Below are positions 1-7,501 of a stretch of 64,000 nt of DNA, in pieces (positions within the stretch are counted from its first letter, which is position 1; each line of letters starts with the position of its first letter). Source of the DNA: Eubacteriales bacterium (lineage in GTDB: Bacteria; Bacillota; Clostridia; Christensenellales; Aristaeellaceae); NCBI GenBank assembly GCA_028693055.1, contig JAQUWD010000014.1, positions 1-64,000 on the forward strand, read 5' to 3'. The notes under the pieces were generated by a model. It saw only the letters and a list, made by a program, of their open reading frames with translations. It did no database searches and was not told where the DNA came from. A program made the translations under genes and the position numbers.

Positions 1-1
1 C

Positions 2-193
2 TACTTCCGTACCACCGACGTAACCGGCAACATCAAGCTGCCCGACGGCGTTGAGATGGTTATGCCTGGCGACAACATCGACATGGAGATCACCTTGATC
101 ACGCCTATCGCTATCGAGCAGGGCTTGCGCTTCGCTATCCGCGAAGGCGGCCGTACCGTAGGCTCCGGCGTTGTAGCCAAGGTTCTCGAATAA
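2..193 (+). CDS. tuf: Elongation factor Tu, C-terminal fragment (5' end outside window)
   Basis: The frame is open from the window edge and ends at TAA 191-193. It gives 63 residues running from [10 protein letters not shown] to [10 protein letters not shown], the highly conserved end of EF-Tu domain III ([28 protein letters not shown]). EF-Tu delivers aminoacyl-tRNA to the ribosome as its GTP complex; the GTPase domain lies outside the window. Position directly before rpmG-secE-nusG matches the usual bacterial order of translation and transcription genes. The 3' side is occupied by hairpins and two copies of a repeat element, so tuf and rpmG are 564 bases apart. Confidence 0.97.
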   Translation, partial: YFRTTDVTGNIKLPDGVEMVMPGDNIDMEITLITPIAIEQGLRFAIREGGRTVGSGVVAKVLE

Positions 194-240
194 GCAGGGG
201 CTGTGCCCCTGCACCCCGGACTGCCCGCCTTGGCGGGCAG
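194..240 (+). repeat. Paired GC-rich hairpins directly after tuf
   Basis: Two perfect hairpins follow the tuf stop codon: 194-212 (arms GCAGGGGC/GCCCCTGC) and 221-240 (arms CTGCCCGCC/GGCGGGCAG). There is no T-tract, so this is not a classical intrinsic terminator, though it could protect or end the tuf message. The same two-hairpin design with other arm sequences recurs at 30647-30697 and three times at 48849-49084. From 241 to about 441 I recognise nothing further: no gene, no RNA and no convincing promoter. Confidence 0.6.
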
Positions 241-441
241 GGTTGGGGGATAGCTGCTAGGGGGTATCCCACGATACCGCCGCGCGGCGAAGGGCCGCTC
301 GGCTCGCGCTTTGCTGGGTGTGAATACTGACGGATTGTCCAGCAAGTTGCAGTCGGGTAGACTGTAGGATTTTAAAACACTCGGATTGTGCATTGTGGCT
401 AACTGTGCATAGGGATGAGAAATCCAGCATGGTGAAACCTT

Positions 442-599
442 GGGTGGTTTGGAGGGTTCCAAAGAACCATCCAAAGTCAATTCGTATCGACTGGCTTTGC
501 CGGTCGGGCGGGCGGTTTTCGGCTCTGCCGAAAACACAACTCGTGCTTTGGCGAAAATGGATGCAATCCATTTTTAACACTCGTTCATGGCGCAATCCC
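442..599 (+). repeat. Four-hairpin dispersed element, copy 1
   Basis: First of two tandem copies with a 158-base period between tuf and rpmG. Reading 5' to 3' it has hairpin 1 (TTTGGA-GGGTTC with GAAC-TCCAAA), the constant segment ATTCGTATCGAC, hairpin 2 (GACTGGC/GCCGGTC), a GGGCGGGC linker, hairpin 3 (GTTTTCGGC/GCCGAAAAC) and hairpin 4 (AAAATGGAT/ATCCATTTT) followed by ACAC. Order and linkers match the copies near 16.5, 19.3 and 30.5 kb although most arm sequences differ. It does not code for anything I can recognise. Confidence 0.8.
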
Positions 600-742
600 G
601 GGTGGTTTGGAGGGTTCCAAAGAACTCTCCAAAGTCAATTCGTATCGACCGACTTTGTCGGTCGGGCGGGCAGTTTTTGGCTCAGCCGAAAACACAACCC
701 GTTCTCTGGCGAAAATGGACGCAGTCCATTTTTGACACTCAT
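600..742 (+). repeat. Four-hairpin dispersed element, copy 2
   Basis: Second tandem copy. Hairpin 1 has the same upper stem as copy 1; hairpin 2 changes to GACCGAC/GTCGGTC, with both sides altered together. Hairpin 3 is GTTTTTGGC/GCCGAAAAC, and hairpin 4 is AAAATGGAC/GTCCATTTT, again a paired change relative to copy 1. It ends in TTTTTGACAC just before the AGGAGGT ribosome binding site of rpmG, so a folded RNA here would lie immediately upstream of that start. Confidence 0.8.
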
Positions 743-757
743 TAGGAGGTGGCTGAC

Positions 758-919
758 GTGGCAAGCGTTGCCCGTACCAAGGTGATGCTAGCTTGCACCG
801 AGTGCAAGCAGCGAAACTATAATTCCATGAAGAATAAAAAGAACACCCCCGACCGTATCGAACTTAGCAAATACTGCCGCTTTTGCAAGAAGCATACGGT
901 TCACCGCGAAACCAAGTAA
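758..919 (+). CDS. rpmG: 50S ribosomal protein L33
   Basis: A 53-residue protein starting with GTG, preceded by AGGAGGT at 744-750. It carries the L33 pattern of two Cys pairs for zinc (CTEC near residue 13 and CRFC near residue 40) and the basic end HTVHRETK. L33 is a small protein of the large ribosomal subunit near the E site. The C+ (zinc-binding) form is the one seen here; many Firmicutes hold a second copy without cysteines, which is not in this window. It lies 61 bases before secE, probably in one transcription unit with secE and nusG. Confidence 0.93.
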   Translation: MASVARTKVMLACTECKQRNYNSMKNKKNTPDRIELSKYCRFCKKHTVHRETK

Positions 920-980
920 GCGTGAAGCCGATCATAGCGGCGACGATTCGCCGCTATGGCGGCGGAAGGATGTGTAAACC

Positions 981-1253
981 ATGACGGAAAAGAAGGCAGT
1001 GGCCAAATCAAAAAAGCCGAATTTCTTCGTCCGCTTCGGACGTGGATTTGTACGGTTCTTTGCAAAGATTGGCAATGCGTTCAAGAACATGTGGCACGAG
1101 CTTAAAAAGGTCACATGGCCTACACGCGACAAGCTGGTGAATTACACGGTGATCGTTGTTGTGTTTATGCTGTTTATGATGGTGGTTATTGGACTGTTGG
1201 ATACTGGCGCGAGCCAGCTTGTCAATCTGATCATGACCAACTTCAGCGCATAA
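981..1253 (+). CDS. secE: Preprotein translocase subunit SecE
   Basis: A 90-residue protein with a basic N-terminal half (residues 1-50) containing the amphipathic helix FKNMWHELKKVTWPTRDKL, followed by one membrane segment near residues 55-80. W-P-T/S-R ahead of a single transmembrane helix is typical of bacterial SecE. SecE clamps the SecY channel in the plasma membrane. It lies between rpmG and nusG, the standard order. SD-like GGAAGGA lies at 963-969. Confidence 0.95.
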   Translation: MTEKKAVAKSKKPNFFVRFGRGFVRFFAKIGNAFKNMWHELKKVTWPTRDKLVNYTVIVVVFMLFMMVVIGLLDTGASQLVNLIMTNFSA

Positions 1254-1263
1254 GGAGAACACC

Positions 1264-1800
1264 ATGGCCGAAAACAGCAAAGAGCCTTGCTGGTATGTAG
1301 TGCATACCTATTCCGGCTACGAAAACAAGGTTAAGGATAATATCGAGAAATCCGTCGAAAACAACGGCATGAAGGATTTGATTTTGGACGTTCGCGTCCC
1401 TGTTGAGGACGTAGTCGAGATCAAAGGCAACCGTCGTGTAAAGTCTCAGCGCAAGGTTTATCCCGGTTATGTGCTGGTGCATATGATCGAGACCAGCGAA
1501 AGCTGGTATCTTGTCAGAAACACCCGCGGCGTTACGGGCTTTGTCGGCCCGGATTCCAAGCCGGTACCCCTCACCCCGGAAGAGGTGGACGTGATGCTTT
1601 CTACGCAGCAAAACAGCGTCGAGTTCGGCATCGCGATTGGCGAAGAGGTTCGCATACTCTCGGGCCCCTTGGAAAACTTCACCGGGACTGTGGAGGATGT
1701 GGATACCGTACGTCAAAAGCTGACGGTAAAGGTCAAGATGTTCCTTGGCCGGGAAATGCCTGTGGAAGTGGACCTACAGGACGTAGAAAAGGTTCAGTAA
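1264..1800 (+). CDS. nusG: Transcription termination/antitermination protein NusG
   Basis: A 178-residue protein of normal length. The NGN domain (about 1-115) shows WYVVHTYSGYENKV at 10-23, KVYPGYVLV at 64-72 and NTRGVTGFVG at 86-95. The KOW domain (about 126-160) shows GEEVRILSGPLENFTG. NusG binds the RNA polymerase clamp and modulates pausing and termination. It starts 10 bases after secE with AAGGAGA as SD and is followed by an 87-base leader before rplK. Confidence 0.97.
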   Translation: MAENSKEPCWYVVHTYSGYENKVKDNIEKSVENNGMKDLILDVRVPVEDVVEIKGNRRVKSQRKVYPGYVLVHMIETSESWYLVRNTRGVTGFVGPDSKPVPLTPEEVDVMLSTQQNSVEFGIAIGEEVRILSGPLENFTGTVEDVDTVRQKLTVKVKMFLGREMPVEVDLQDVEKVQ

Positions 1801-1815
1801 TCACGATGCAGGCAC

Positions 1816-1836
1816 GCGCTTTCTAAAGGAAAGCGC
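1816..1836 (+). promoter_or_regulatory. Hairpin in the rplK leader
   Basis: A perfect 8-bp stem (GCGCTTTC/GAAAGCGC) with a 5-base loop in the nusG-rplK spacer. It lacks a T-tract and lies one base before the putative L1 site, so it may be part of the regulatory leader or an RNA processing signal. Confidence 0.4.
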
Positions 1837-1837
1837 A

Positions 1838-1870
1838 GTGGGAGGAACAGTACTGTTCCGCCAAAACCAC
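1838..1870 (+). promoter_or_regulatory. Putative ribosomal protein L1 binding site (23S mimic) before rplK
   Basis: The segment starts GTGGGAGGAAC and ends GTTCCGCC-AAAACCAC. The outer stem GTGG/CCAC and inner stem GGAAC/GTTCC leave the internal GAG and CGCCAAAA asymmetry. This is the design of the L1 target in 23S rRNA helices 76-77 (GGUGGGAGGCU paired with GGAGCCGACC...ACCACC, recalled from E. coli). L1 is known to repress its own rplKA message through such a mimic. The site ends 17 bases before the rplK start, next to the SD AAGGAGG at 1873-1879. Confidence 0.75.
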
Positions 1871-1887
1871 ATAAGGAGGAGAATCCA

Positions 1888-2313
1888 ATGGCAAAAAAGG
1901 TTAAATCCATGATTAAGCTTCAGGTTACCGCCGCAAAAGCAACTCCCGCACCGCCTATCGGCCCTGCGCTGGGTCAACACGGCGTTAATATTCCCGGTTT
2001 CTGCAAGGAGTTTAACGAGCGCACCGCGAAGGAAGCGGGGATGATCATCCCTGTAGTCATCACTGTGTACACTGATAACACCTTCACCTTCATCACCAAG
2101 ACGCCTCCCGTTCCCGTCTTGATCAAAAAAGAGCTGAACCTGAAATCCGCCAGCGGCCGTCCCAACAAGGACAAGGTCGGTATGCTGACCAAGGAGCAGG
2201 TACAGAAGATCGCTGAGATCAAGAAGCCCGATACCAACGCCACCGACGTTGAGTCTATCATGAGCATGGTAAAGGGAACCGCCCGTTCTATGGGCATCAC
2301 GGTTGAGGAATGA
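1888..2313 (+). CDS. rplK: 50S ribosomal protein L11
   Basis: A 141-residue protein of normal length. The N-terminal domain has the proline-rich [15 protein letters not shown] at 20-34, which contacts elongation factors and thiopeptides. The C-terminal RNA-binding domain (about 75-141) ends [14 protein letters not shown]11 binds the GTPase-associated region of 23S rRNA. It is followed by rplA after 54 bases; both are probably repressed by L1 through the leader sites described here. Confidence 0.97.
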   Translation: MAKKVKSMIKLQVTAAKATPAPPIGPALGQHGVNIPGFCKEFNERTAKEAGMIIPVVITVYTDNTFTFITKTPPVPVLIKKELNLKSASGRPNKDKVGMLTKEQVQKIAEIKKPDTNATDVESIMSMVKGTARSMGITVEE

Positions 2314-2323
2314 TTTGATTGAT

Positions 2324-2354
2324 TGTGGGAGGACATTGCGCCGTTAGCACCACA
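2324..2354 (+). promoter_or_regulatory. Second, weaker L1-like site directly before rplA
   Basis: The segment TGTGGGAGG...CACCACA forms an outer stem TGTGG/CCACA around GAGG and CGCC-like internal bases. It repeats the GTGGGAGG...CCAC signature of the rplK leader within the short rplK-rplA spacer. It ends just before the SD AGGAAGGA of rplA. The inner stem is much weaker than in the first site, so function is less certain. Confidence 0.5.
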
Positions 2355-2367
2355 GGAAGGACGTAAC

Positions 2368-3057
2368 ATGAAACACGGAAAGAAATATGTTGACAGCGTA
2401 AAGCTGATCGATTCCCTGAACGCTTACGATCCCGCCGAGGCTTGCGATTTGGTCTGCAAGACCAGCAAAGCCAAGTTTGACGAGACCATCGAGCTCTCCA
2501 TTCGTTTGGGCGTTGACCCCCGTCATGCCGATCAACAGGTTCGTGGCGCGGTGGTTCTGCCTCATGGCACCGGCCGCACCATTCGGGTGCTGGTTATCAC
2601 CAAGGGCGACAAGGTGAAGGAAGCGGAAGCTGCCGGAGCTGATTTCGTCGGTGGTGAGGAAATGATCCAGAAGATCCAGACCGAAAACTGGTTTGGTTTC
2701 GACGTGATGATCGCCACCCCTGATATGATGGGCGTGGTTGGCCGTATGGGCCGTGTATTGGGCCCCAAGGGCTTGATGCCTAACCCCAAGAGCGGCACCG
2801 TAACCATGGATGTGGCCAAGGCCGTCACCGAAGTGAAGGCTGGTAAGGTCGAGTATCGCGTTGACAAGAGCGCTATCATTCACTGCCCCGTCGGCAAGGC
2901 CTCCTTCGGCGCTGAGAAGCTGGGTGAGAACCTGAAAACGCTGATGGATGCTGTCAACAAGGCTAAGCCTTCTGCCGCAAAGGGCACCTATGTGCGCAGC
3001 CTGTACATCAGCTCCACCATGGGCCCCGCCGTGAAGGTAAACCCCTTGAAGTTCTAA
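2368..3057 (+). CDS. rplA: 50S ribosomal protein L1
   Basis: A 229-residue protein, the normal length. The start [11 protein letters not shown] is chosen because AGGAAGGA lies 8 bases upstream; the reading frame stays open further 5' into the spacer. Conserved family segments include [10 protein letters not shown] (basic RNA-binding face), [19 protein letters not shown] in the second domain, and [10 protein letters not shown] near the end. L1 forms the mobile stalk at the ribosomal E site and is the translational repressor of its operon. Unlike the common rplKAJL order, rplA is followed by a terminator and rplJL is found about 14 kb away on the other strand. Confidence 0.96.
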   Translation: MKHGKKYVDSVKLIDSLNAYDPAEACDLVCKTSKAKFDETIELSIRLGVDPRHADQQVRGAVVLPHGTGRTIRVLVITKGDKVKEAEAAGADFVGGEEMIQKIQTENWFGFDVMIATPDMMGVVGRMGRVLGPKGLMPNPKSGTVTMDVAKAVTEVKAGKVEYRVDKSAIIHCPVGKASFGAEKLGENLKTLMDAVNKAKPSAAKGTYVRSLYISSTMGPAVKVNPLKF

Positions 3058-3068
3058 TGAACCGATAC

Positions 3069-3098
3069 AAAAAAGCGCCGCAGCTGCGGCGCTTTTTT
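3069..3098. terminator. Bidirectional intrinsic terminator between rplA and the ccdA-like gene
   Basis: A perfect GCGCCGCAG/CTGCGGCGC stem flanked by an A-run on the left and a T-run on the right, so it can end transcription from both directions. It closes the rplKA unit and the minus-strand thiol redox operon. Confidence 0.9.
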
Positions 3099-3118
3099 GA
3101 TGGAAAAATTGAATAGCC

Positions 3119-3817
3119 TTAGAGACTGGTTATGATCATGTAAAGACCATAGAGAATCATCAGTCCGCCGCCAAGTCGGCGGATCAGCATTTGGTGGGCA
3201 CGCAACCATTGCAGCGCACCCTTGAGCCACTGATACAGCAGCATAACAGCCAGCATGGGCAGGCACAGTCCTAAAGCGAAAACGGCTAACGACGCAATCC
3301 CTGTCCACATGGTAGCGCCATCAGCGGAAGCGGCTAGAATCAACGCATTTGCCAGTACCGGGGTCAGGCAGGAGGTAAAGGAGAGCGCCATGACCAGCCC
3401 AAACAGAAACGAACCCCAGAAGCCATTCATTTGGCAGTTGATCTTCGATAAGAAGGATGAGCCATGGCTTGTACTGATGTGGAAAACATCAAACAGCCAC
3501 AAGCCAAAGAGAATCATCAAGGAACCGCTAAGAATATTCATTGCGGCGCGGTTCATGTTTTTCAGCGCACTGCCCAGCAAACCTGCGCCAGCACCTATGA
3601 TGGTATACAGCAGTACAAAGCCTAGCAGCAAACCTGCGCACCGTAGAAAAACGGCGAAGGGAGAAGCCTTTTTCGTATCCTCTGTACCGCTCATCAGATA
3701 AACGGTATAGACGGGCAGCATGGGAAGCACGCACGGGGATACAAAGGCTAGTAGACCGGCGCCCAGCATGGCCCATAGAGAGACGGCTTGAGGGGCGGCT
3801 GTAAATAACGGCGTCAT
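3119..3817 (-). CDS. ccdA: CcdA/DsbD-type cytochrome c biogenesis transmembrane protein
   Basis: A 232-residue membrane protein with about six hydrophobic segments. It carries the two family signatures: FVSPCVLPMLPVY (about residues 25-37) and SFTSCLTPVLANAL (about 146-159). Their cysteines form the redox pair that moves electrons from cytoplasmic thioredoxin across the membrane. It overlaps the start of the upstream TlpA-like gene by ATGA (3814-3817), so the two are translationally coupled and almost certainly partners. The pair likely keeps extracytoplasmic thiols reduced; a specific cytochrome c role cannot be read from the sequence. Confidence 0.88.
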   Translation of the reverse strand: MTPLFTAAPQAVSLWAMLGAGLLAFVSPCVLPMLPVYTVYLMSGTEDTKKASPFAVFLRCAGLLLGFVLLYTIIGAGAGLLGSALKNMNRAAMNILSGSLMILFGLWLFDVFHISTSHGSSFLSKINCQMNGFWGSFLFGLVMALSFTSCLTPVLANALILAASADGATMWTGIASLAVFALGLCLPMLAVMLLYQWLKGALQWLRAHQMLIRRLGGGLMILYGLYMIITSL

Positions 3818-4344
3818 TTGGCAACGGCTCCATCGGTAGATTTCTTCGATACATCTACGCTCTCAACTGCTTGCGCCATGCTGTCATAGTCCAGCATGCC
3901 GTTCGCGCCGGTGGCGATATTGCCTTCCTTGTCAAAGAAGAGACTGAGCGGGTAGCCTTGTATGCCAGCCATGCTGCTGAGCAATTGATCCTTATCTTCA
4001 AAGAAGGTCATTTCTTCAAGGCCATATTTCTTGCGGATGCTTTCGGTATTGCTGGCGTCCTCACCGTCCCAGACGTGGACGAGGATGATTTGCAGGTCGT
4101 TCTCACTGTAGGCTTCATAAATTTTTTTAATGTCGGGAAGCTCCTGCATGCAGTAGGGGCACCACTCTGTAAAGAAGTTCATAAAGATGGCTTTTCCTGC
4201 GTAGGGGGTTAAATCCAGCGTAGTGTTTTCGGTGATGATTTCAAAGGCGGTTTTTTCAGGCTCCGTTTCCGCTACCGAGAAAGCGGGCGTTAGGAGTAGT
4301 AGCGCGGCGCAGAGCAAGGAGAAGAGCCGGTTTGTCTTTTTCAT
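3814..4344 (-). CDS. TlpA/ResA-like exported thioredoxin-fold thiol reductase
   Basis: A 176-residue protein with a signal peptide (MKKTNRLFSLLCAALLLLTP, cleavage likely near AFSVAE). A thioredoxin/AhpC-type domain follows, with TEWCPYC near residue 60 as the redox active site and YPLSLFFDKEG containing the cis-proline region (about 137-147). It is the likely extracytoplasmic partner of the CcdA-like protein encoded next, taking electrons from it to reduce disulfides or haem-binding sites. No cysteine lipobox is seen, so it may be soluble or stay tethered by the signal segment. Confidence 0.87.
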   Translation of the reverse strand: MKKTNRLFSLLCAALLLLTPAFSVAETEPEKTAFEIITENTTLDLTPYAGKAIFMNFFTEWCPYCMQELPDIKKIYEAYSENDLQIILVHVWDGEDASNTESIRKKYGLEEMTFFEDKDQLLSSMAGIQGYPLSLFFDKEGNIATGANGMLDYDSMAQAVESVDVSKKSTDGAVAK

Positions 4345-4684
4345 AGTATTTCCTCCAAATCTTGATGTGGGACGCGTTTAACTTGCTCCCAGCATTATCT
4401 TACCATAAAAAGAACGGATGCGAAACAGTTTTATTGTAAACAAATTGGTAACAATAAAAATATTGCTATTATAGTGAAAATGCAAAATCATAACATCAAA
4501 AATGCAATTCTGATAAAATGATGGGTTCGAAAGGCAACTTTGCACTTTACGTGGAAACTGTAATATGATATAATATTCCACGTTCTCTTATGAGGAAAAC
4601 GGAAAGGGCGCTTTCCTTAAAAAATGAAGGATTGGAATAAGAAACCTTCAAATTGCATCTTGATCACACAGGGAGGAAACCGTC
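4345..4684. other. AT-rich divergent intergenic region with an aminotransferase promoter
   Basis: No gene is seen in these 340 bases, which are clearly more AT-rich than the flanks. A plus-strand promoter candidate is TTGCAC (4540-4545), an 18-base spacer, and TATGAT (4564-4569), with a TATAAT overlapping it at 4569-4574. Downstream the leader holds a small hairpin at 4601-4616 (GGAAAG/CTTTCC). I recognise no riboswitch class. The promoter of the minus-strand redox pair must also lie here but is not obvious. Confidence 0.55.
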
Positions 4685-5884
4685 ATGTCTTTAACCATTT
4701 CCGCTAAATGCAGTGCAATCGCCCCTTCCGCCACTTTGGCGATGGATACCAAGGCCAAGGAACTGAAAGCCGCAGGAGAAAACGTGATCAGTTTCGCGGC
4801 AGGCGAACCGGATTTTGACACTCCGGTGCATATCCGCAACGCTATGAAGGACTCCATGGACATGGGCATGACGCGCTACACTCCCGTTCCCGGTACGATG
4901 GAGCTTCGGGATGCAATTATCGCGCGGATTCAGGCAGATCGAGGCCTTACCTATACGCGGGGTGAAATCATTGTGTCAAACGGCGCGAAGCATACGCTGT
5001 ATACAGCCTTCCAGACCTTGTTGGATCCGGGCGACGAGGTGCTGATTCCTACCCCTTGCTGGGTAAGCTACCCGGAAATGGTGCGTATGGCGGGCGGTGT
5101 TCCCGTTTATATTGAGGGAAAAGAAGAAAATGGCTTTGTTCCCTCAGCGGAAGAGCTTGCCGCTAAGATCACCTCCAAGACCAAGGTGTTCATGCTCACC
5201 AGCCCTAGCAACCCTAACGGCTGCGTGTGGAGCCGAGAAATGCTGCAAGCGGTTGCTGATCTTGCGGTGAAGCACGATTTTTATATCATTGCAGATGAAA
5301 TCTACTCCAAGCTGGTTTATGGGGATAAGGAGCATATCAGCATCGCCTGTCTGGGCGATCAGGTAAAGGAACGGACAATTTTGGTGGACGGCGTTAGCAA
5401 AGCCTATGCCATGACCGGCTTCCGCATCGGCTATGCGGCGGGCCCACAGAATGTGATTAAGGCGATGAGTAACTATCAAAGCCAGGCGACCTCCGCGCCT
5501 AACAGCGCGGCTCAGCATGCCGCCGCCGTTGCGCTCACCGGAGATCAACACTGCGTAGAAACCATGCGCGTCGCCTTTGAAGAACGTCGCAACCGACTTG
5601 TGGAGCTGATCAATCAAATAGAGGGGCTTAGCTGTGTGAAGCCAGATGGAGCCTTCTACGTCATGATGAACGTGAAGGCGCTGATTGGCAAAAGCTATCA
5701 CGGAACCGTCTTGAAGGACAGCGCCGCCTTTGCGGAAACCTTGCTGATGAACCTGCATACGGTGGTTGTTCCCGGCGCTTCCTTTATGGCGGAAGGATAC
5801 TGCCGCTTGTCCTACGCAACCTCCATGGAAAATATTGTGGAGGGCATGAAACGCATTGCCGCTTTTGTAAAGGAGCTGAAATAG
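4685..5884 (+). CDS. aspB: Pyridoxal-phosphate aminotransferase, class I (aspartate aminotransferase type)
   Basis: A 399-residue fold-type I aminotransferase. Visible features are FAAGEPDFDTP (38-48), SPSNPNGC (173-180), the cofactor Asp in IIADEIY (Asp204), the Schiff-base lysine in DGVSKAYAMTG (Lys239), and RLSYA near the end with the substrate-carboxylate Arg. The subgroup resembles bacterial Ib aspartate aminotransferases, which interconvert aspartate/2-oxoglutarate and oxaloacetate/glutamate. Only one base separates it from the citrate-synthase-like gene, suggesting joint control of oxaloacetate and glutamate supply. Substrate preference cannot be proved from sequence. SD is GGGAGGAAA. 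Confidence 0.88.
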   Translation: MSLTISAKCSAIAPSATLAMDTKAKELKAAGENVISFAAGEPDFDTPVHIRNAMKDSMDMGMTRYTPVPGTMELRDAIIARIQADRGLTYTRGEIIVSNGAKHTLYTAFQTLLDPGDEVLIPTPCWVSYPEMVRMAGGVPVYIEGKEENGFVPSAEELAAKITSKTKVFMLTSPSNPNGCVWSREMLQAVADLAVKHDFYIIADEIYSKLVYGDKEHISIACLGDQVKERTILVDGVSKAYAMTGFRIGYAAGPQNVIKAMSNYQSQATSAPNSAAQHAAAVALTGDQHCVETMRVAFEERRNRLVELINQIEGLSCVKPDGAFYVMMNVKALIGKSYHGTVLKDSAAFAETLLMNLHTVVVPGASFMAEGYCRLSYATSMENIVEGMKRIAAFVKELK

Positions 5885-5885
5885 C

Positions 5886-7280
5886 ATGTTGGAATTTAGT
5901 TCAAAGACCAATCAGCTGATGCAGTCCAAATATCAATATCAATTGCAGGATGTGGAGGAACCCAACCTCTATCGGGAGATTTTCGACTACGAATCCATCC
6001 CGAAGATCGCTTTTAACAACCGTGTGGTTCCTGCAAATATGCCTTCCGAAATCTGGATGACGGATACCACCTTTCGAGACGGTCAGCAGAGCGTCAGCCC
6101 CTTTACGCCGGTGCAAATCGAGCGTTTGTTTCAGCTGGAATCCAGACTGGGCGGGCCTAAGGGATTGATTCGGCAAAGCGAATTCTTCCTTTATACGCCG
6201 AAGGATCGGGAGGCCTTGGAGCGCTGCCAAGCGCTAGGGCTTCGCTTTCCTGAAATTACAACGTGGATTCGGGCAAACGAAAAGGATTTTGAGCTGGTGA
6301 AGGCTGCAGGGGTAAAAGAGACGGGAATTCTCGTTTCCTGTAGCGACTATCATATCTTCAAGAAAATGCATTTGTCCCGCGGGCAGGCTATGGAAAAGTA
6401 TCTGTCCATTGTGAAGGCGGCGCTTGACCGAGGCATTGTTCCCCGCTGCCATTTTGAGGATATTACCCGTGCAGATTTCTACGGCTTTGTGCTTCCCTTT
6501 GCGGAGCAGCTGATGAAGCTGTCTATGGAGAGCGGCATTCCCATCAAGGTTCGGGCCTGTGATACCATGGGCTATGGGGTTAGCTATCCGGGCGCGGCGC
6601 TCCCGCGGAGCGTGCCCGGCATCATCTATGGCTTGAATCACTATGCTCAGATTCCCTCCGAGCAGCTAGAATGGCATGGGCATAACGATTTCTACAAGGT
6701 GGTTAGCAATGCGGGTACGGCGTGGCTCTATGGCTGCTCCAGTATCAATTGCTCCTTGCTGGGGATTGGCGAGCGCACGGGGAACTGCCCGCTGGAAGCC
6801 ATGGCTATCGAATACGAAGCTTTGCGCGGCACTACGGATGGGATGGACTTAACCGCCGTATCTGAGATTGCCGAGTTTATGGAGCGGGAGATCGGCATCG
6901 AAATCAGCCCGCGTCAGCCCTTTGTAGGCCGTCATTTCAATGTGACCCGGGCTGGAATCCATGCGGACGGCATGCTCAAGGACGAGGAAATCTATAATAT
7001 ATTCGATACCAGCGCTATTCTCAACCGTCCCGCCTCGGTAGCGGTTGACAGTCACAGCGGCTTGGCTGGCATCGCGCATTGGATGAACAGCTACTTCCGT
7101 TTGAAGGATAAGCATGTGGTGGATAAGCAGGATCCTATTGTGATATCTGTAAAGAACATGGTGGATGAGCTTTTCGCTCAGGGCCGTAATACGGTGATGG
7201 GCGATGAGGAAATGGAAATCATGGTCCGTGAATCCGATGCAGAGCGCTATGAGCGCTTACTGTTCCACAAGAGTCATTAA
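5886..7280 (+). CDS. Re-citrate synthase-like enzyme (HMGL/homocitrate synthase superfamily)
   Basis: A 464-residue TIM-barrel enzyme of the isopropylmalate/homocitrate synthase superfamily. It shows TDTTFRDGQQS (59-69, metal-binding Asp60 and catalytic Arg), the metal ligands HGHND (264-268), and GIGERTGNCPLEA (293-305). The approximately 45-residue N-terminal extension and the overall length fit the Re-face citrate synthases of anaerobes such as Clostridium kluyveri rather than LeuA, which carries a C-terminal regulatory domain. Such enzymes condense acetyl-CoA with oxaloacetate to citrate, the first step towards 2-oxoglutarate and glutamate. Pairing with an aspartate aminotransferase supports this. 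No aconitase or isocitrate dehydrogenase is in the window; homocitrate synthase remains an alternative. Confidence 0.7.
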   Translation: MLEFSSKTNQLMQSKYQYQLQDVEEPNLYREIFDYESIPKIAFNNRVVPANMPSEIWMTDTTFRDGQQSVSPFTPVQIERLFQLESRLGGPKGLIRQSEFFLYTPKDREALERCQALGLRFPEITTWIRANEKDFELVKAAGVKETGILVSCSDYHIFKKMHLSRGQAMEKYLSIVKAALDRGIVPRCHFEDITRADFYGFVLPFAEQLMKLSMESGIPIKVRACDTMGYGVSYPGAALPRSVPGIIYGLNHYAQIPSEQLEWHGHNDFYKVVSNAGTAWLYGCSSINCSLLGIGERTGNCPLEAMAIEYEALRGTTDGMDLTAVSEIAEFMEREIGIEISPRQPFVGRHFNVTRAGIHADGMLKDEEIYNIFDTSAILNRPASVAVDSHSGLAGIAHWMNSYFRLKDKHVVDKQDPIVISVKNMVDELFAQGRNTVMGDEEMEIMVRESDAERYERLLFHKSH

Positions 7281-7431
7281 GCTTTACAAACATGTCGTTT
7301 GTTTGAAACCCTCATCGATTTTTATGAAAATGCGGACTCCTTCCAAGCAGGATCGAGCCCACTTTTTTCTATTTTTACATTCTTTCCCGCCGCTAAGAAC
7401 GCTGGTTTTACAGGCGGATGATTCCAAATGC

Positions 7432-7460
7432 TTGAAAGCCTATTGTATTTGCGATATACT
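7432..7460 (+). promoter_or_regulatory. Promoter before fhs
   Basis: TTGAAA (7432-7437) and TATACT (7455-7460) with a 17-base spacer, 42 bases before the fhs start; the SD GGGAGG follows. The rest of the 221-base spacer shows no gene. Confidence 0.7.
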
Positions 7461-7501
7461 GTTGCCATTGCAACGGAAAGAAAGAAAGGGAGGAACAGGA
7501 C

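Noticed and set aside
393-785. Open frame of 130 codons across the two element copies after tuf
   Set aside because: It simply translates the tandem repeat (the same peptide appears twice) and has no SD; the region is structured non-coding sequence.
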